This document shows positions 8,834 to 16,757 of a DNA stretch of 64,000 nt, one piece after another. The DNA comes from a virus. Each line of letters starts with the position of its first letter. Position 1 is the first letter of the stretch. Under the pieces are notes generated by a model, which searched no databases, was not told the DNA's origin, and saw nothing but the letters and a program-made list of their open reading frames with translations. Where the stretch lies: positions 766 to 64,765 of IMG/VR virus record IMGVR_UViG_3300030102_008735; one strand, 5' to 3'. Both the position numbers and the translations under genes were made by a program.

Positions 8834-9007
8834 ATGGATAGTGTTGAAAAAATTCAAGAAGTATTGGATAACATACAACCTGATGTTACCAAGTTTAGCG
8901 GAGGTAATAAATCTGCTGGAACAAGAATTAGAAAAGCAATGCAGGAAATTAAAAAATTGGCTCAAGACGTAAGAGTTGAGGTCCAAGATAAAAAAAATAG
9001 TAAATAA
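8834..9007 (+). CDS. Histone H1-like DNA-binding protein (Bacteroidetes Hc1 type)
   Basis: This short gene encodes 57 residues. An AAGGAG ribosome site lies ten bases upstream. The second half, NKSAGTRIRKAMQEIKKLAQ then DVRVEVQDKK, closely follows the pattern I know from Bacteroidetes histone H1-like proteins (GN-x-AAGTRxRKAMQELKxLAQDIRxEVQ-x-x-K). The protein is helical with alternating acidic and basic faces. It probably coats or bends DNA. It is placed directly ahead of the gp32-like SSB under promoter P3, so it is made with replication proteins and not with the virion. The family call is from memory and strongly suggests a Bacteroidetes host. Confidence 0.7.
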   Translation: MDSVEKIQEVLDNIQPDVTKFSGGNKSAGTRIRKAMQEIKKLAQDVRVEVQDKKNSK

Positions 9008-9026
9008 TAATTAAAAGGAGTAAATA

Positions 9027-9797
9027 ATGGCATTAGATTTAGAAGCTATAAGACAAAAGTTAAATAACTTACAAAGTCAAACTGGAAAACAGGATAACTT
9101 ATGGAAACCTGAACCAGGAAAAAATCAAATTAGAATTGTACCATATCAGTATAATAAAGATAACCCGTTTATTGAATTATACTTTCATTATGATTTAGGT
9201 AAGAAAAACTACTTATCACCTATTACATTTGGTGAAGCTGACCCAGCAGTTGAATTTGCTGAAAAGTTAAAAGCAACTGGAAATCAAGATGATTGGAAAA
9301 TGGCAAGAAAACTAGAACCAAAAATGAGATGTTATGTACCTGTATTAATTAGAGGTAAAGAATCAGAAGGTGTTAAATTTTGGGGATTTGGTAAAACTGT
9401 ATATCAAGAACTGTTAAGTTTCATAGCAGACCCAGATTATGGTGACATTACTGATTTAAGATCAGGTAGAGATGTTGTAGTTGAGTATCTTACACCAGAA
9501 GAAGCAGGTAATAGTTTTGGTAAAACAACAATTAGAGTTAAGCCAAATCAAACAGCTGCAACAGAAGATAAAAATGTTGCTGAAAAAGTTGTAAGTGGTC
9601 AAAAAGATATAAACGAAATCTTTAGAAAAGTTTCATACGATGATTTAAAAGCTGCATTGGAAACTTGGTTAGATCCAGAAAGTGAATCAGGAGAAAGTCC
9701 TTCACCAACTGGAAATGGCCAAACTACACAAGCAGATACAACAGTTAAAAAGACTGATGATATATCGGCAGCATTTGATAATTTGTTTGATAACTAG
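9027..9797 (+). CDS. Single-stranded DNA-binding protein, gp32-like
   Basis: This 256-residue protein has the gp32 layout. There is a short N-terminal helix for cooperative binding (LEAIRQKLNNLQ). An OB-fold core follows, starting LWKPEPGKNQIRIVPYQYN and containing GVKFWGFGKTVYQEL and TDLRSGRDVVVEY. A flexible linker and an acidic tail come last (DDISAAFDNLFDN) and usually recruit partner proteins. The zinc site of T4 gp32 is not obvious, as only one Cys is visible in the core. An AAGGAG site lies eight bases upstream of the ATG. It is followed after ten bases by the UvsX gene, as expected for a recombination-replication operon. Confidence 0.85.
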   Translation: MALDLEAIRQKLNNLQSQTGKQDNLWKPEPGKNQIRIVPYQYNKDNPFIELYFHYDLGKKNYLSPITFGEADPAVEFAEKLKATGNQDDWKMARKLEPKMRCYVPVLIRGKESEGVKFWGFGKTVYQELLSFIADPDYGDITDLRSGRDVVVEYLTPEEAGNSFGKTTIRVKPNQTAATEDKNVAEKVVSGQKDINEIFRKVSYDDLKAALETWLDPESESGESPSPTGNGQTTQADTTVKKTDDISAAFDNLFDN

Positions 9798-9807
9798 GAG
9801 GATATAG

Positions 9808-10935
9808 ATGGCAAAGAAAGTAACAACAAATAGAGATTCTTTAGCAGACATACTTGCTGACAGTTTAAATAAAAAGTTTAAAGACTATAAGGTTGCTTAT
9901 TTTCTTGACGGTACTGAAGAAACTCCAACCGACCTAACAGAATGGATAAGCACAGGGTCATCAATGTTAGACATTGCAATTTCAAACAGAAAAAATGGTG
10001 GAATACCAGTTGGTAGAATTACCGAAATAACTGGTTTGGAAGGAAGTGGTAAAAGTCTTATGGCTGCACATATTCTTGCAAATACACAAAAGCAAGGTGG
10101 TATGGCCGTATACATTGATACTGAAAATGCTATGAACGAAGAATTTGCTCGAGCAGTAGGTATAGACATTAAAAATATGTTATACATACAATTGGAAACA
10201 ATAGAGGAAATATTCGAGGTTATGGAAAACATAGTAACAAAAGTTAGGGAAGGTGATAGTGATAGGTTAGTTACAATAGTAGTTGATTCATTGGCTGGAG
10301 CTACAACTAAAGTTGAAAGCGAAGCTGACTATAGTAAAGACGGATGGGCTACTAGTAAGGCTATCATTTTGTCAAAAGCAATGAGAAAAATTACTCAAAT
10401 GATTGGAAGACAGAGAATATGTGCTGTATTTACAAATCAGCTTAGACAAAAAATGGGAGTAATGTTTGGTGATCCTTGGACTACTTCTGGAGGAAAGGCA
10501 GTTGCTTTTCACTCTAGTTGTAGATTAAGGTTAAAGCCAATGGGTCAGATAAAGGCCAAGGTAGATGGCCAAGACCAGGTAATAGGAATAAAAACAGTTG
10601 CACAAGTTGTAAAAAATAGAATGGGACCACCATTAAGAAAATCACAATTTGAAATATACTTTGAAAGTGGAATTGATGATTTAGGTGGATGGTTACAGGT
10701 TATGAAAGACTACAAACTTGTAAAACAAGGAGGAAGTTGGTATACATATACTGATAAATCTGGTAAAGACCATAAATTTATGTCAAAGGATTGGAATGAT
10801 TTACTAACAAACAATCCAGACCTAAAGCAAGAAATTTATGATTTAATAACTGAAACTGTTATTATGAACTATAAGGTTGATAATTTTGGAATTGATGATA
10901 TTGAAATTAGCAATGAACCGGTACCTGAAAATTAA
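9808..10935 (+). CDS. uvsX: UvsX/RecA-type recombinase
   Basis: This 375-residue recombinase catalyses strand exchange for recombination-dependent replication and repair. The Walker A loop is GLEGSGKS at about residues 75-82. The Walker B strand is LVTIVVDSLAG near 150-160. The segment TNQLRQKMGVMFGDPWTTSGGKA near 210-230 (broken here as TNQLRQKMGVMFGDP and WTTSGGKA) matches the L2 DNA-binding loop region. A clean AGGAGG lies seven bases upstream of the ATG. The C-terminus is acidic, as in UvsX and RecA, and probably regulates DNA access. It is co-transcribed with the SSB gene from P3. A 370-base non-coding stretch follows. Confidence 0.92.
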   Translation: MAKKVTTNRDSLADILADSLNKKFKDYKVAYFLDGTEETPTDLTEWISTGSSMLDIAISNRKNGGIPVGRITEITGLEGSGKSLMAAHILANTQKQGGMAVYIDTENAMNEEFARAVGIDIKNMLYIQLETIEEIFEVMENIVTKVREGDSDRLVTIVVDSLAGATTKVESEADYSKDGWATSKAIILSKAMRKITQMIGRQRICAVFTNQLRQKMGVMFGDPWTTSGGKAVAFHSSCRLRLKPMGQIKAKVDGQDQVIGIKTVAQVVKNRMGPPLRKSQFEIYFESGIDDLGGWLQVMKDYKLVKQGGSWYTYTDKSGKDHKFMSKDWNDLLTNNPDLKQEIYDLITETVIMNYKVDNFGIDDIEISNEPVPEN

Positions 10936-10944
10936 TATATCCTT

Positions 10945-11240
10945 ATATGATGGGAAGCAAGTCTTCCCTGAGTCTTACGATAACGGCCACCTTCACGTGG
11001 TGTAAGACGTTACGGTCAAAAGTCCTCACGAGTATAATGACTATTTTGATCAACTAAGAGCCGTAAATTTTAGTAGTATTAGAGGTAACATTGATTGGTC
11101 CAGTGACCCCAATTAAATGTAAATAATATGACAGAACAAATAGTTTTGATGTAAAGCTGATACCAAGTGTCTTTTAACCGTCACTGTTGAAAGAAATAGA
11201 AAATACATCTAAATATTAGCTTCTAATACTACATTTTTTC
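10945..11240 (+). ncRNA. Candidate structured non-coding RNA, two domains
   Basis: The uvsX to exonuclease gap has dense, nested complementarity. In the 5' domain, GGGAAG 10952-10957 pairs with CTTCCC 10963-10968, GTCTTAC 10972-10978 with GTAAGAC 11002-11008, and CCAC 10987-10990 with GTGG 10997-11000. TTACGG 11010-11015 pairs with CCGTAA 11061-11066, enclosing TCAAAAGTC and its partner GAC-TA-TTTTGA at 11039-11049. TAACG 10981-10985 can also pair with CGTTA 11008-11012, which gives a pseudoknot or switch. In the 3' domain an 11-bp perfect helix (GTAGTATTAGA 11073-11083 with TCTAATACTAC 11222-11232) closes about 140 bases of smaller hairpins and is followed by six Ts. I recognise no known class. 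It could be a trans-acting RNA or the leader and terminator of uvsX. Confidence 0.6.
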
Positions 11241-11244
11241 TCTT

Positions 11245-11279
11245 AAAAATTTTTTTATCCCAATTGTTTTGGTTATATT
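11245..11279 (+). promoter_or_regulatory. Phage promoter, T-box/N13/GTTATATT class (P4)
   Basis: TTTTTTTAT at 11250-11258, 13 bases, GTTATATT at 11272-11279, preceded by G rather than the extended TG. It begins immediately after the T-run that ends the candidate RNA and serves the exonuclease gene at 11306. Confidence 0.7.
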
Positions 11280-11305
11280 TAATTAAATAAATAGATTAGA
11301 AGATT

Positions 11306-12352
11306 ATGAACAAAAAGTATTTTTCAATTTTAGAAACACTAAAAGAAAATAAAAACACAGAATCAGGACCAAATGATAGGATATTACTTATTGATGGACT
11401 AAATACTTTCATTAGAAGTTTTGCAGCAAATCCAGTTACAAATGACGATGGAATTCATGTAGGAGGAATAACAGGATTTTTAATGTCAATAGGCTATGCA
11501 ATTAGAAACATAAAACCAACAAGAGTAATTATATGCTGGGATGGAAAAGGTGGTAGCCAAAGGCGTAGAAAATTGTTTCCGGAATATAAAGGAAATAGGC
11601 GTGTAAGATCTAGGTTAACAAGACATGTTAGTATCGGAACTATGGAAGATGAAAAAGTTGCAATGAAAAACCAATTACTAAGACTTTCACAATATATTGA
11701 TACATTACCTCTTCACATGGTATCAGTGGAGAATATTGAAGCTGATGATTCTATTGCATATATATGCGAGCAATTGTATCCAAAGAGTCAAGTATTTATT
11801 ATGTCAACTGATAAAGACTTTATGCAACTTGTAAGTGATCGTGTAACAGTATGGTCACCAACAAAAAAGAAGTACTACTTTGCAGATACAATTAAAGAAG
11901 AATATGGAATCCATCCAAATAATTTTTTAATGTTTAGAACAATAACAGGTGATGGTTCAGATAATATACCTGGAATACGTGGTGCAGGACTAAAGACATT
12001 AATAAATAGAATGCCTATAATTGCAGGTAAAGAAAACATAACGGTTGATCAAATTGTTGAATTCTGTAAGAAAAATACAAATATTAAAATACTAAAAACA
12101 ATTTCAGAGTCGGCTGATTTATTAAACTTAAATTATGACTTAATGCAATTAAACAATGTTGATATATCAGGCTCAGCAAAATTAAAAATAAATAATTGTG
12201 TAAAGGAAAAAATACCAAGATTAGTTAAATATGAATTTTTAAAAATGATGATAGAGGATAACATAAACAATGCAATCAAAAACCCAGAGTTTTGGTTAAG
12301 AGATACTTTTCTATCGTTAGATACTTATGCAGGAATGACACATGGCAGATAA
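11306..12352 (+). CDS. 5'-3' exonuclease / flap endonuclease (T4 RNase H-like)
   Basis: This 348-residue protein belongs to the FEN/PIN-like 5' nuclease superfamily that removes RNA primers and flaps. Metal-binding acids appear in order: LLIDGLNTFIR near residue 28, ICWDGKGGSQRRR near 74, VENIEADDSIAY near 145, and MSTDKDFMQL near 170. GDGSDNIPGIRGAGLKT (near 213-230) is the helix-hairpin-helix plus acid motif typical of the family. The basic patch KGNRRVRSRLTR lies in the arch region. Its end overlaps the helicase start by 11 bases. No clamp-binding peptide is seen at the C-terminus. It is probably made with the helicase from promoter P4. Confidence 0.85.
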   Translation: MNKKYFSILETLKENKNTESGPNDRILLIDGLNTFIRSFAANPVTNDDGIHVGGITGFLMSIGYAIRNIKPTRVIICWDGKGGSQRRRKLFPEYKGNRRVRSRLTRHVSIGTMEDEKVAMKNQLLRLSQYIDTLPLHMVSVENIEADDSIAYICEQLYPKSQVFIMSTDKDFMQLVSDRVTVWSPTKKKYYFADTIKEEYGIHPNNFLMFRTITGDGSDNIPGIRGAGLKTLINRMPIIAGKENITVDQIVEFCKKNTNIKILKTISESADLLNLNYDLMQLNNVDISGSAKLKINNCVKEKIPRLVKYEFLKMMIEDNINNAIKNPEFWLRDTFLSLDTYAGMTHGR

Positions 12353-13691
12353 ACTATCAGAATTTGGATATAATTTTCAGATAAAATTAATAGCATCACT
12401 ATTTACAGATAGGGCATACTTACAACAAATATCTGATATTTTAGAACCTAATATGTTTGAAAGCGAAGCTAATTATTTTATAGTTGATACTATTAAAAAA
12501 TATTTTCAAACATACAAATCTCCACCTACTATGGAAGTAATGAAAGTACAGGTTGAAGAAATTGATAATGATGTACTAAAGACAACTGTAGTGGATCATC
12601 TAAAGGATTCATACAAACAATTAGAATCAGATGACCTTGAATTTGTAAAAGAAAAAACTTTAATGTTTTGTAAAAATCAAAAATTAAAAAAGGCAATTAT
12701 TAGGTCTGTTGATTTACTAAAGGACAACGATTTTGAATCAATTAAAACAGTAATTGATGAATCACTAAAGGCAGGTTCAGATAGAGATGTCGGCCATGAA
12801 TATTTAGAGGAAATAGATCTAAGATATGAAGAAAGTGTTAGAAATGTAGTAACTACAGGATGGGAAGTAATTGATGATCTTGCTGATGGTGGTTTAGGTA
12901 AAGGTGAACTTGGAGTTATGGTCGCCCCTGCAGGTATTGGTAAGTCGTGGGCACTAGTAAATATAGGTGCAAATGCTGTTAAAGCAGGACTAAAAGTTAT
13001 ACATTATACACTAGAATTAAATGAACACTATGTAGGTCTAAGATATGATAGTGTATTTACAGGTATTGCTGCACAAGATTTAAAATACAATATTGATGAT
13101 GTAAAGAAAAGGCTTACTAATGTAGAAGGAAATCTTATTGTAAAGTATTATCCAACTAAAGGTGCATCTGTGAATTCAATATCTGCACATATTGAAAAAT
13201 GCATGGTACAAGGATTTAAACCTGATATGGTAATAGTAGATTATGCAGATCTATTAAGAGGTTCTGGAAAATCTAGAGAACTAAGACATGAACTTGGAAA
13301 TCTATATGAAGATCTTCGAGGAATTGCAGGTGAACATGAAATACCAGTTTGGACAGCATCTCAAGCAAATAGGTCAGCTTTGGAGGAAGATGTTATCGGT
13401 GCAGAAAAAATAGCAGAGTCATATGCAAAAATAATGACGGCTGACTTTGTAATATCATTAAGTAGAAAAATTGAAGATAAGATAGCAGGCACAGGAAGAT
13501 GGCATGTTATTAAAAATAGATTTGGTCCTGATGGTATTACACTACCAAGTAAAATGAATGCGAGTAATGGTCAAATAGATATCTATGAATCGGATTCAAT
13601 ACAAGGTCAAGAAACCAGAAAAGATATGAATAATCATTCTGAGTATTTAAGAAAAATGATGGCAAATAAATATAAAGAACTTGATAGTTAA
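12342..13691 (+). CDS. dnaB: Replicative DNA helicase, DnaB/gp41 type
   Basis: This 449-residue RecA-fold hexameric helicase unwinds the fork. The N-terminal 150 residues are the helical DnaB-like domain (FQIKLIASLFTDRAYL). The ATPase domain has Walker A in APAGIGKSWALVN near residues 198-210 and Walker B in PDMVIVDYADLL near 300. The Q/R-loop segment AGEHEIPVWTASQANRSA follows. The C-terminal acidic and polar tail shows no added domain. It overlaps the exonuclease gene by 11 bases. No separate primase is visible in this window, so the primase is likely elsewhere in the genome. Confidence 0.88.
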   Translation: MADKLSEFGYNFQIKLIASLFTDRAYLQQISDILEPNMFESEANYFIVDTIKKYFQTYKSPPTMEVMKVQVEEIDNDVLKTTVVDHLKDSYKQLESDDLEFVKEKTLMFCKNQKLKKAIIRSVDLLKDNDFESIKTVIDESLKAGSDRDVGHEYLEEIDLRYEESVRNVVTTGWEVIDDLADGGLGKGELGVMVAPAGIGKSWALVNIGANAVKAGLKVIHYTLELNEHYVGLRYDSVFTGIAAQDLKYNIDDVKKRLTNVEGNLIVKYYPTKGASVNSISAHIEKCMVQGFKPDMVIVDYADLLRGSGKSRELRHELGNLYEDLRGIAGEHEIPVWTASQANRSALEEDVIGAEKIAESYAKIMTADFVISLSRKIEDKIAGTGRWHVIKNRFGPDGITLPSKMNASNGQIDIYESDSIQGQETRKDMNNHSEYLRKMMANKYKELDS

Positions 13692-13729
13692 CTTTATATA
13701 TGTATATTTTGATATTTATAGTTACATAC

Positions 13730-13748
13730 AGGACTATAAGTCCTTTTG
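13730..13748 (+). terminator. Short hairpin with T-tract, possible weak terminator
   Basis: AGGACT at 13730-13735 pairs with AGTCCT at 13739-13744 around an ATA loop and is followed by TTTG. The stem is six base pairs and the T-run is short, so termination would be partial at best. It lies between the helicase gene and nrdB. Confidence 0.4.
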
Positions 13749-13769
13749 TTATCTAATAGGAGTTATTAA

Positions 13770-14765
13770 ATGAATAAATTATTTGAAGAAAGAATCCCAT
13801 ACAAACCGTTTGAATATCCAGTTTATTATACTGAAGGTTGGCTAAAACAGGCACAAGCATTTTGGTTACATACTGAAATATCAATGCAAGGTGATGTAAA
13901 GGATTGGAAAGAAAAATTAACACCAGCTGAAAAAAATTTAGTAGGAAATATACTTTTAGGATTTGCACAAACCGAATGTGCAGTAAGTGATTACTGGACT
14001 GGAATGGTTACAAAGTGGTTTCCTAAATATGAAATACAACAAATGGCAATGATGTTTGGAAGTCAAGAAACAATACATGCAGTTGCTTACAGCTACTTAA
14101 ATGAAACATTAGGACTTGAAGATTTTGAAGCATTTTTACACGAACCTGCAACGGCAGATAAGTTTGAACTGCTTATGAATACAAGTGCAGATTACACACA
14201 TAAGGATTTGGCCAAAGATGGAAAGGCAAGGCAGGAGGTTGCAAGAAGTCTAGCAATCTTTAGTGCATTTGCAGAAGGTGTAAGTCTTTATAGTTCTTTT
14301 GCTGTTTTATATAGCTTCCAAATGAGAAACTTTTTAAAAGGGATTGGTCAACAAATGAAATGGAGTGTAAGAGATGAGTCTTTACACAGTAGAATGGGAT
14401 GTAAATTATTTAATCACATGTGTGAAGAATATCCAGAACTACGTGAACAGTCAAAGGATTCAATAGTTGAAGCTGCAAAAATGATTGTTGAATTGGAAGA
14501 AAAGTTTATTGACAAAATGTTTGAAATGGGAGACTTAGAAAATTTATCTGCATCAGATCTAAAGGAGTTCATTAAGCAAAGAACAAATGATAAATTACGG
14601 GAGTTAGGATATGAAGAAATATTTATTGTCAATCAAGAACAAGCTGGTAATTTGGATTGGTTCTATCATCTTACTGGTGGGCACACTCACACTGACTTTT
14701 TTAGTGTTAGGCCTACTGATTATAGCAAGGCTGGTGAAGATGATGATTGGGATGATTTATTTTAA
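13770..14765 (+). CDS. nrdB: Ribonucleotide reductase class I, small (radical) subunit
   Basis: This 331-residue NrdB subunit houses the di-metal tyrosyl radical cofactor. The segment SQETIHAVAYSYLNE gives the E-x2-H-x3-Y pattern, so the radical tyrosine appears intact. A second metal-ligand helix is seen at WSVRDESLHSRMG (E-x2-H). The C-terminus ends in DDDWDDLF, the kind of acidic aromatic tail that docks into the large subunit. TAGGAG nine bases upstream of the ATG fixes the start. It is followed after 12 bases by nrdA, so the order is small then large subunit. The enzyme supplies dNDPs for phage DNA synthesis. Confidence 0.92.
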   Translation: MNKLFEERIPYKPFEYPVYYTEGWLKQAQAFWLHTEISMQGDVKDWKEKLTPAEKNLVGNILLGFAQTECAVSDYWTGMVTKWFPKYEIQQMAMMFGSQETIHAVAYSYLNETLGLEDFEAFLHEPATADKFELLMNTSADYTHKDLAKDGKARQEVARSLAIFSAFAEGVSLYSSFAVLYSFQMRNFLKGIGQQMKWSVRDESLHSRMGCKLFNHMCEEYPELREQSKDSIVEAAKMIVELEEKFIDKMFEMGDLENLSASDLKEFIKQRTNDKLRELGYEEIFIVNQEQAGNLDWFYHLTGGHTHTDFFSVRPTDYSKAGEDDDWDDLF

Positions 14766-14777
14766 GAGGTTATAATT

Positions 14778-16547
14778 ATGAAAAATCATGCAGAACATTT
14801 AGGTTGGGAAGTTGATGTAGATTTTCCAAGTTGGGCAAATAATCAAGTATATGTTGATACAATATCTAGAGGATATTTGTATAATGGTGAAAAACCTAAA
14901 GATGCTTATTGGAGGGTATGTACCACCGTTGCAAAAAGACTAGGCAAACCAGAATTAGCAACAAAGTTTTTTGATTATATATGGAAAGGTTGGTTATGTT
15001 TAGCCAGCCCGGTACTTAGCAATACAGGATTAGAGAGAGGATTACCAATAAGTTGTTTTGGGATTGATGTTGCCGATAGTATACATGACATTGGTAGAAA
15101 GAATCTTGAAATGATGTTGTTGGCAAAACATGGTGGCGGGGTAGGTATTGGTATAAATCAAATCCGACCTGCAGGAAGTCCAATTACTGGAAATGGAACT
15201 ACCGACGGTGTTGTTCCTTTTTGTAAAATCTATGATTCAACAATATTGGCAACAAATCAGGGAAGTGTTAGAAGAGGGGCTGCCAGTGTAAACTTAAATA
15301 TAGAACATAATGATTTTGAGGATTGGCTAGAAATTAGGGAACCTAAAGGTGATGTAAATAGACAATCACTTAATCTCCATCAGTGTGCACTCGTTGGTGA
15401 TAAATTTATGAGAAAATTAGAGGCAGGTGACAAAGAATCTAGAAGAAAGTGGGCAAACTTATTGAAGAAGAGAAGACAAACTGGTGAACCATATATTATG
15501 TACAGAGGTAATGTTAATAAACAAAACCCAGAGGCATATAAGAAAAATGCACTAAAATGTTATATGACTAATATATGTAGTGAAATTGTATTACATACGG
15601 ATGAGAGCCATAGCTTTGTGTGTTGTCTTAGTTCATTAAATTTAGCAAAATATGATGAGTGGAAAGATACTGATTTAATTTATACATCTACTTGGTTCCT
15701 GGATGGTGTCCTTGAGGAATTTATACAAAAGGCAAAATATAGACAAGGATTTGAAAATTCTGTAAGAAGTGCAGAAAAAGGTAGGGCATTAGGTTTAGGC
15801 GTATTAGGATGGCATACATATTTACAACAAAGAGGTGTTTCGTTTGAAAGTTTAACTGCACAATTTGAAACACGTAGAATATTTGGTCAAATACAAACTG
15901 AAACTGAGCAAGCATCTAGGGATTTGGCAACTGAATATGGTGAACCATTATGGTGCGTAGGTACCGGGATGAGAAATACTCACTTAAGAGCAATTGCACC
16001 TACAGTTTCTAATAGTAAATTAGCTGGTGGTGTTAGTTCAGGTATAGAACCAATACCAGCAAATGTATATACTGAACAGAGTGCAAAAGGAACATTTATT
16101 AGAAAAAATAAAGAATTAGAAAAAGTATTAAGAAAGGCAGGAATAAATAATAAAGAAACATGGGATAAAATATTGGCAGATGGTGGAAGCATACAGGACA
16201 TCAATGAATTGGATAAATGGTGTTACTTAAAAGGAAAAATAACATTATGTGAAAATGTACCTAAAGAAGATGAGCCAATACCGGTTAAAGAGGTTTACAA
16301 AACTTTTAAAGAAATTAACCAATTAGAATTAGTAAGACAGGCTGGCATTAGACAACAATATGTTGACCAGGCAGTTTCACTAAATCTTGCTTTTCCTAAA
16401 GAGGCTACGCCAAAATGGATAAACCAAGTTCACCTTGAAGCTTGGAAGCAAGGCGTAAAAACTCTTTACTACGTAAGAACCGAAAGTGTACTTAGAGGTG
16501 ATATTGCTGCAAATGCTATGAAGGAGTGTACTGTTTGTGAGGGGTAA
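14778..16547 (+). CDS. nrdA: Ribonucleotide reductase class I, large (catalytic) subunit
   Basis: The 589-residue NrdA catalytic subunit is shorter than the roughly 750-residue bacterial form. It has no N-terminal ATP-cone, so allosteric dATP shut-off is probably absent. Visible motifs are SPVLSNTGLERGLPISCFG (first redox Cys), AKHGGGVGIGINQIRP, NICSEIVLHTDESHSFVCCL (active-site Cys and Glu; second redox Cys region), and APTVSNSKLAGGVSSGIEP. It ends in KECTVCEG, the CxxC tail that passes electrons from thioredoxin. A thioredoxin-like gene lies at 19765. The loss of the ATP-cone is typical of phage enzymes tuned for high dNTP output. Confidence 0.92.
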   Translation: MKNHAEHLGWEVDVDFPSWANNQVYVDTISRGYLYNGEKPKDAYWRVCTTVAKRLGKPELATKFFDYIWKGWLCLASPVLSNTGLERGLPISCFGIDVADSIHDIGRKNLEMMLLAKHGGGVGIGINQIRPAGSPITGNGTTDGVVPFCKIYDSTILATNQGSVRRGAASVNLNIEHNDFEDWLEIREPKGDVNRQSLNLHQCALVGDKFMRKLEAGDKESRRKWANLLKKRRQTGEPYIMYRGNVNKQNPEAYKKNALKCYMTNICSEIVLHTDESHSFVCCLSSLNLAKYDEWKDTDLIYTSTWFLDGVLEEFIQKAKYRQGFENSVRSAEKGRALGLGVLGWHTYLQQRGVSFESLTAQFETRRIFGQIQTETEQASRDLATEYGEPLWCVGTGMRNTHLRAIAPTVSNSKLAGGVSSGIEPIPANVYTEQSAKGTFIRKNKELEKVLRKAGINNKETWDKILADGGSIQDINELDKWCYLKGKITLCENVPKEDEPIPVKEVYKTFKEINQLELVRQAGIRQQYVDQAVSLNLAFPKEATPKWINQVHLEAWKQGVKTLYYVRTESVLRGDIAANAMKECTVCEG

Positions 16548-16552
16548 CCGTC

Positions 16553-16750
16553 ATGAAAAAAGCAGACAAAATAATAGAGCAACAAAGGTTATTAAAAAAG
16601 GAATTAGAAAAAATACAAAAAAAATGTAATCACAATAGTAAAGCTATAAAGTTCAATAATGATGAAAATAGGTATATGTGGACATGTGATGAATGTCAAA
16701 GCTCATTGAGTTATCCATCACCAAATGAAATTGAAGATTATTTAAAATAA
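16553..16750 (+). CDS. Small zinc-finger-like protein, 65 aa
   Basis: The N-terminal half is a basic helix (KIIEQQRLLKKELEKIQKKC). The C-terminal half has Cys-Asn-His near residue 25-27 and WTCDECQSSL near 45-54, giving a C/H...CxxC arrangement that could hold one zinc ion. It starts six bases after nrdA and is followed after seven bases by the next gene, so it belongs to the same transcript. Such small zinc ribbons often bind nucleic acid or other proteins. I do not recognise a named family. Confidence 0.55.
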   Translation: MKKADKIIEQQRLLKKELEKIQKKCNHNSKAIKFNNDENRYMWTCDECQSSLSYPSPNEIEDYLK

Positions 16751-16757
16751 AGGTTAT

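Noticed and set aside
10947-11057. A 36-codon open frame starting ATGATGGGAAGC inside the uvsX-exonuclease gap
   Set aside because: Composition (many Thr, Ser, Leu, few Lys) is unlike neighbours, it has no ribosome site, and the bases are explained by RNA helices.
10945-11240. tmRNA, RNase P RNA, group I intron or hammerhead as identity of the structured RNA
   Set aside because: No tRNA-like ends or tag frame, no GAGGAAAGUCC block, no intron P-Q-R-S elements, and no CUGAUGA...GAAA core.
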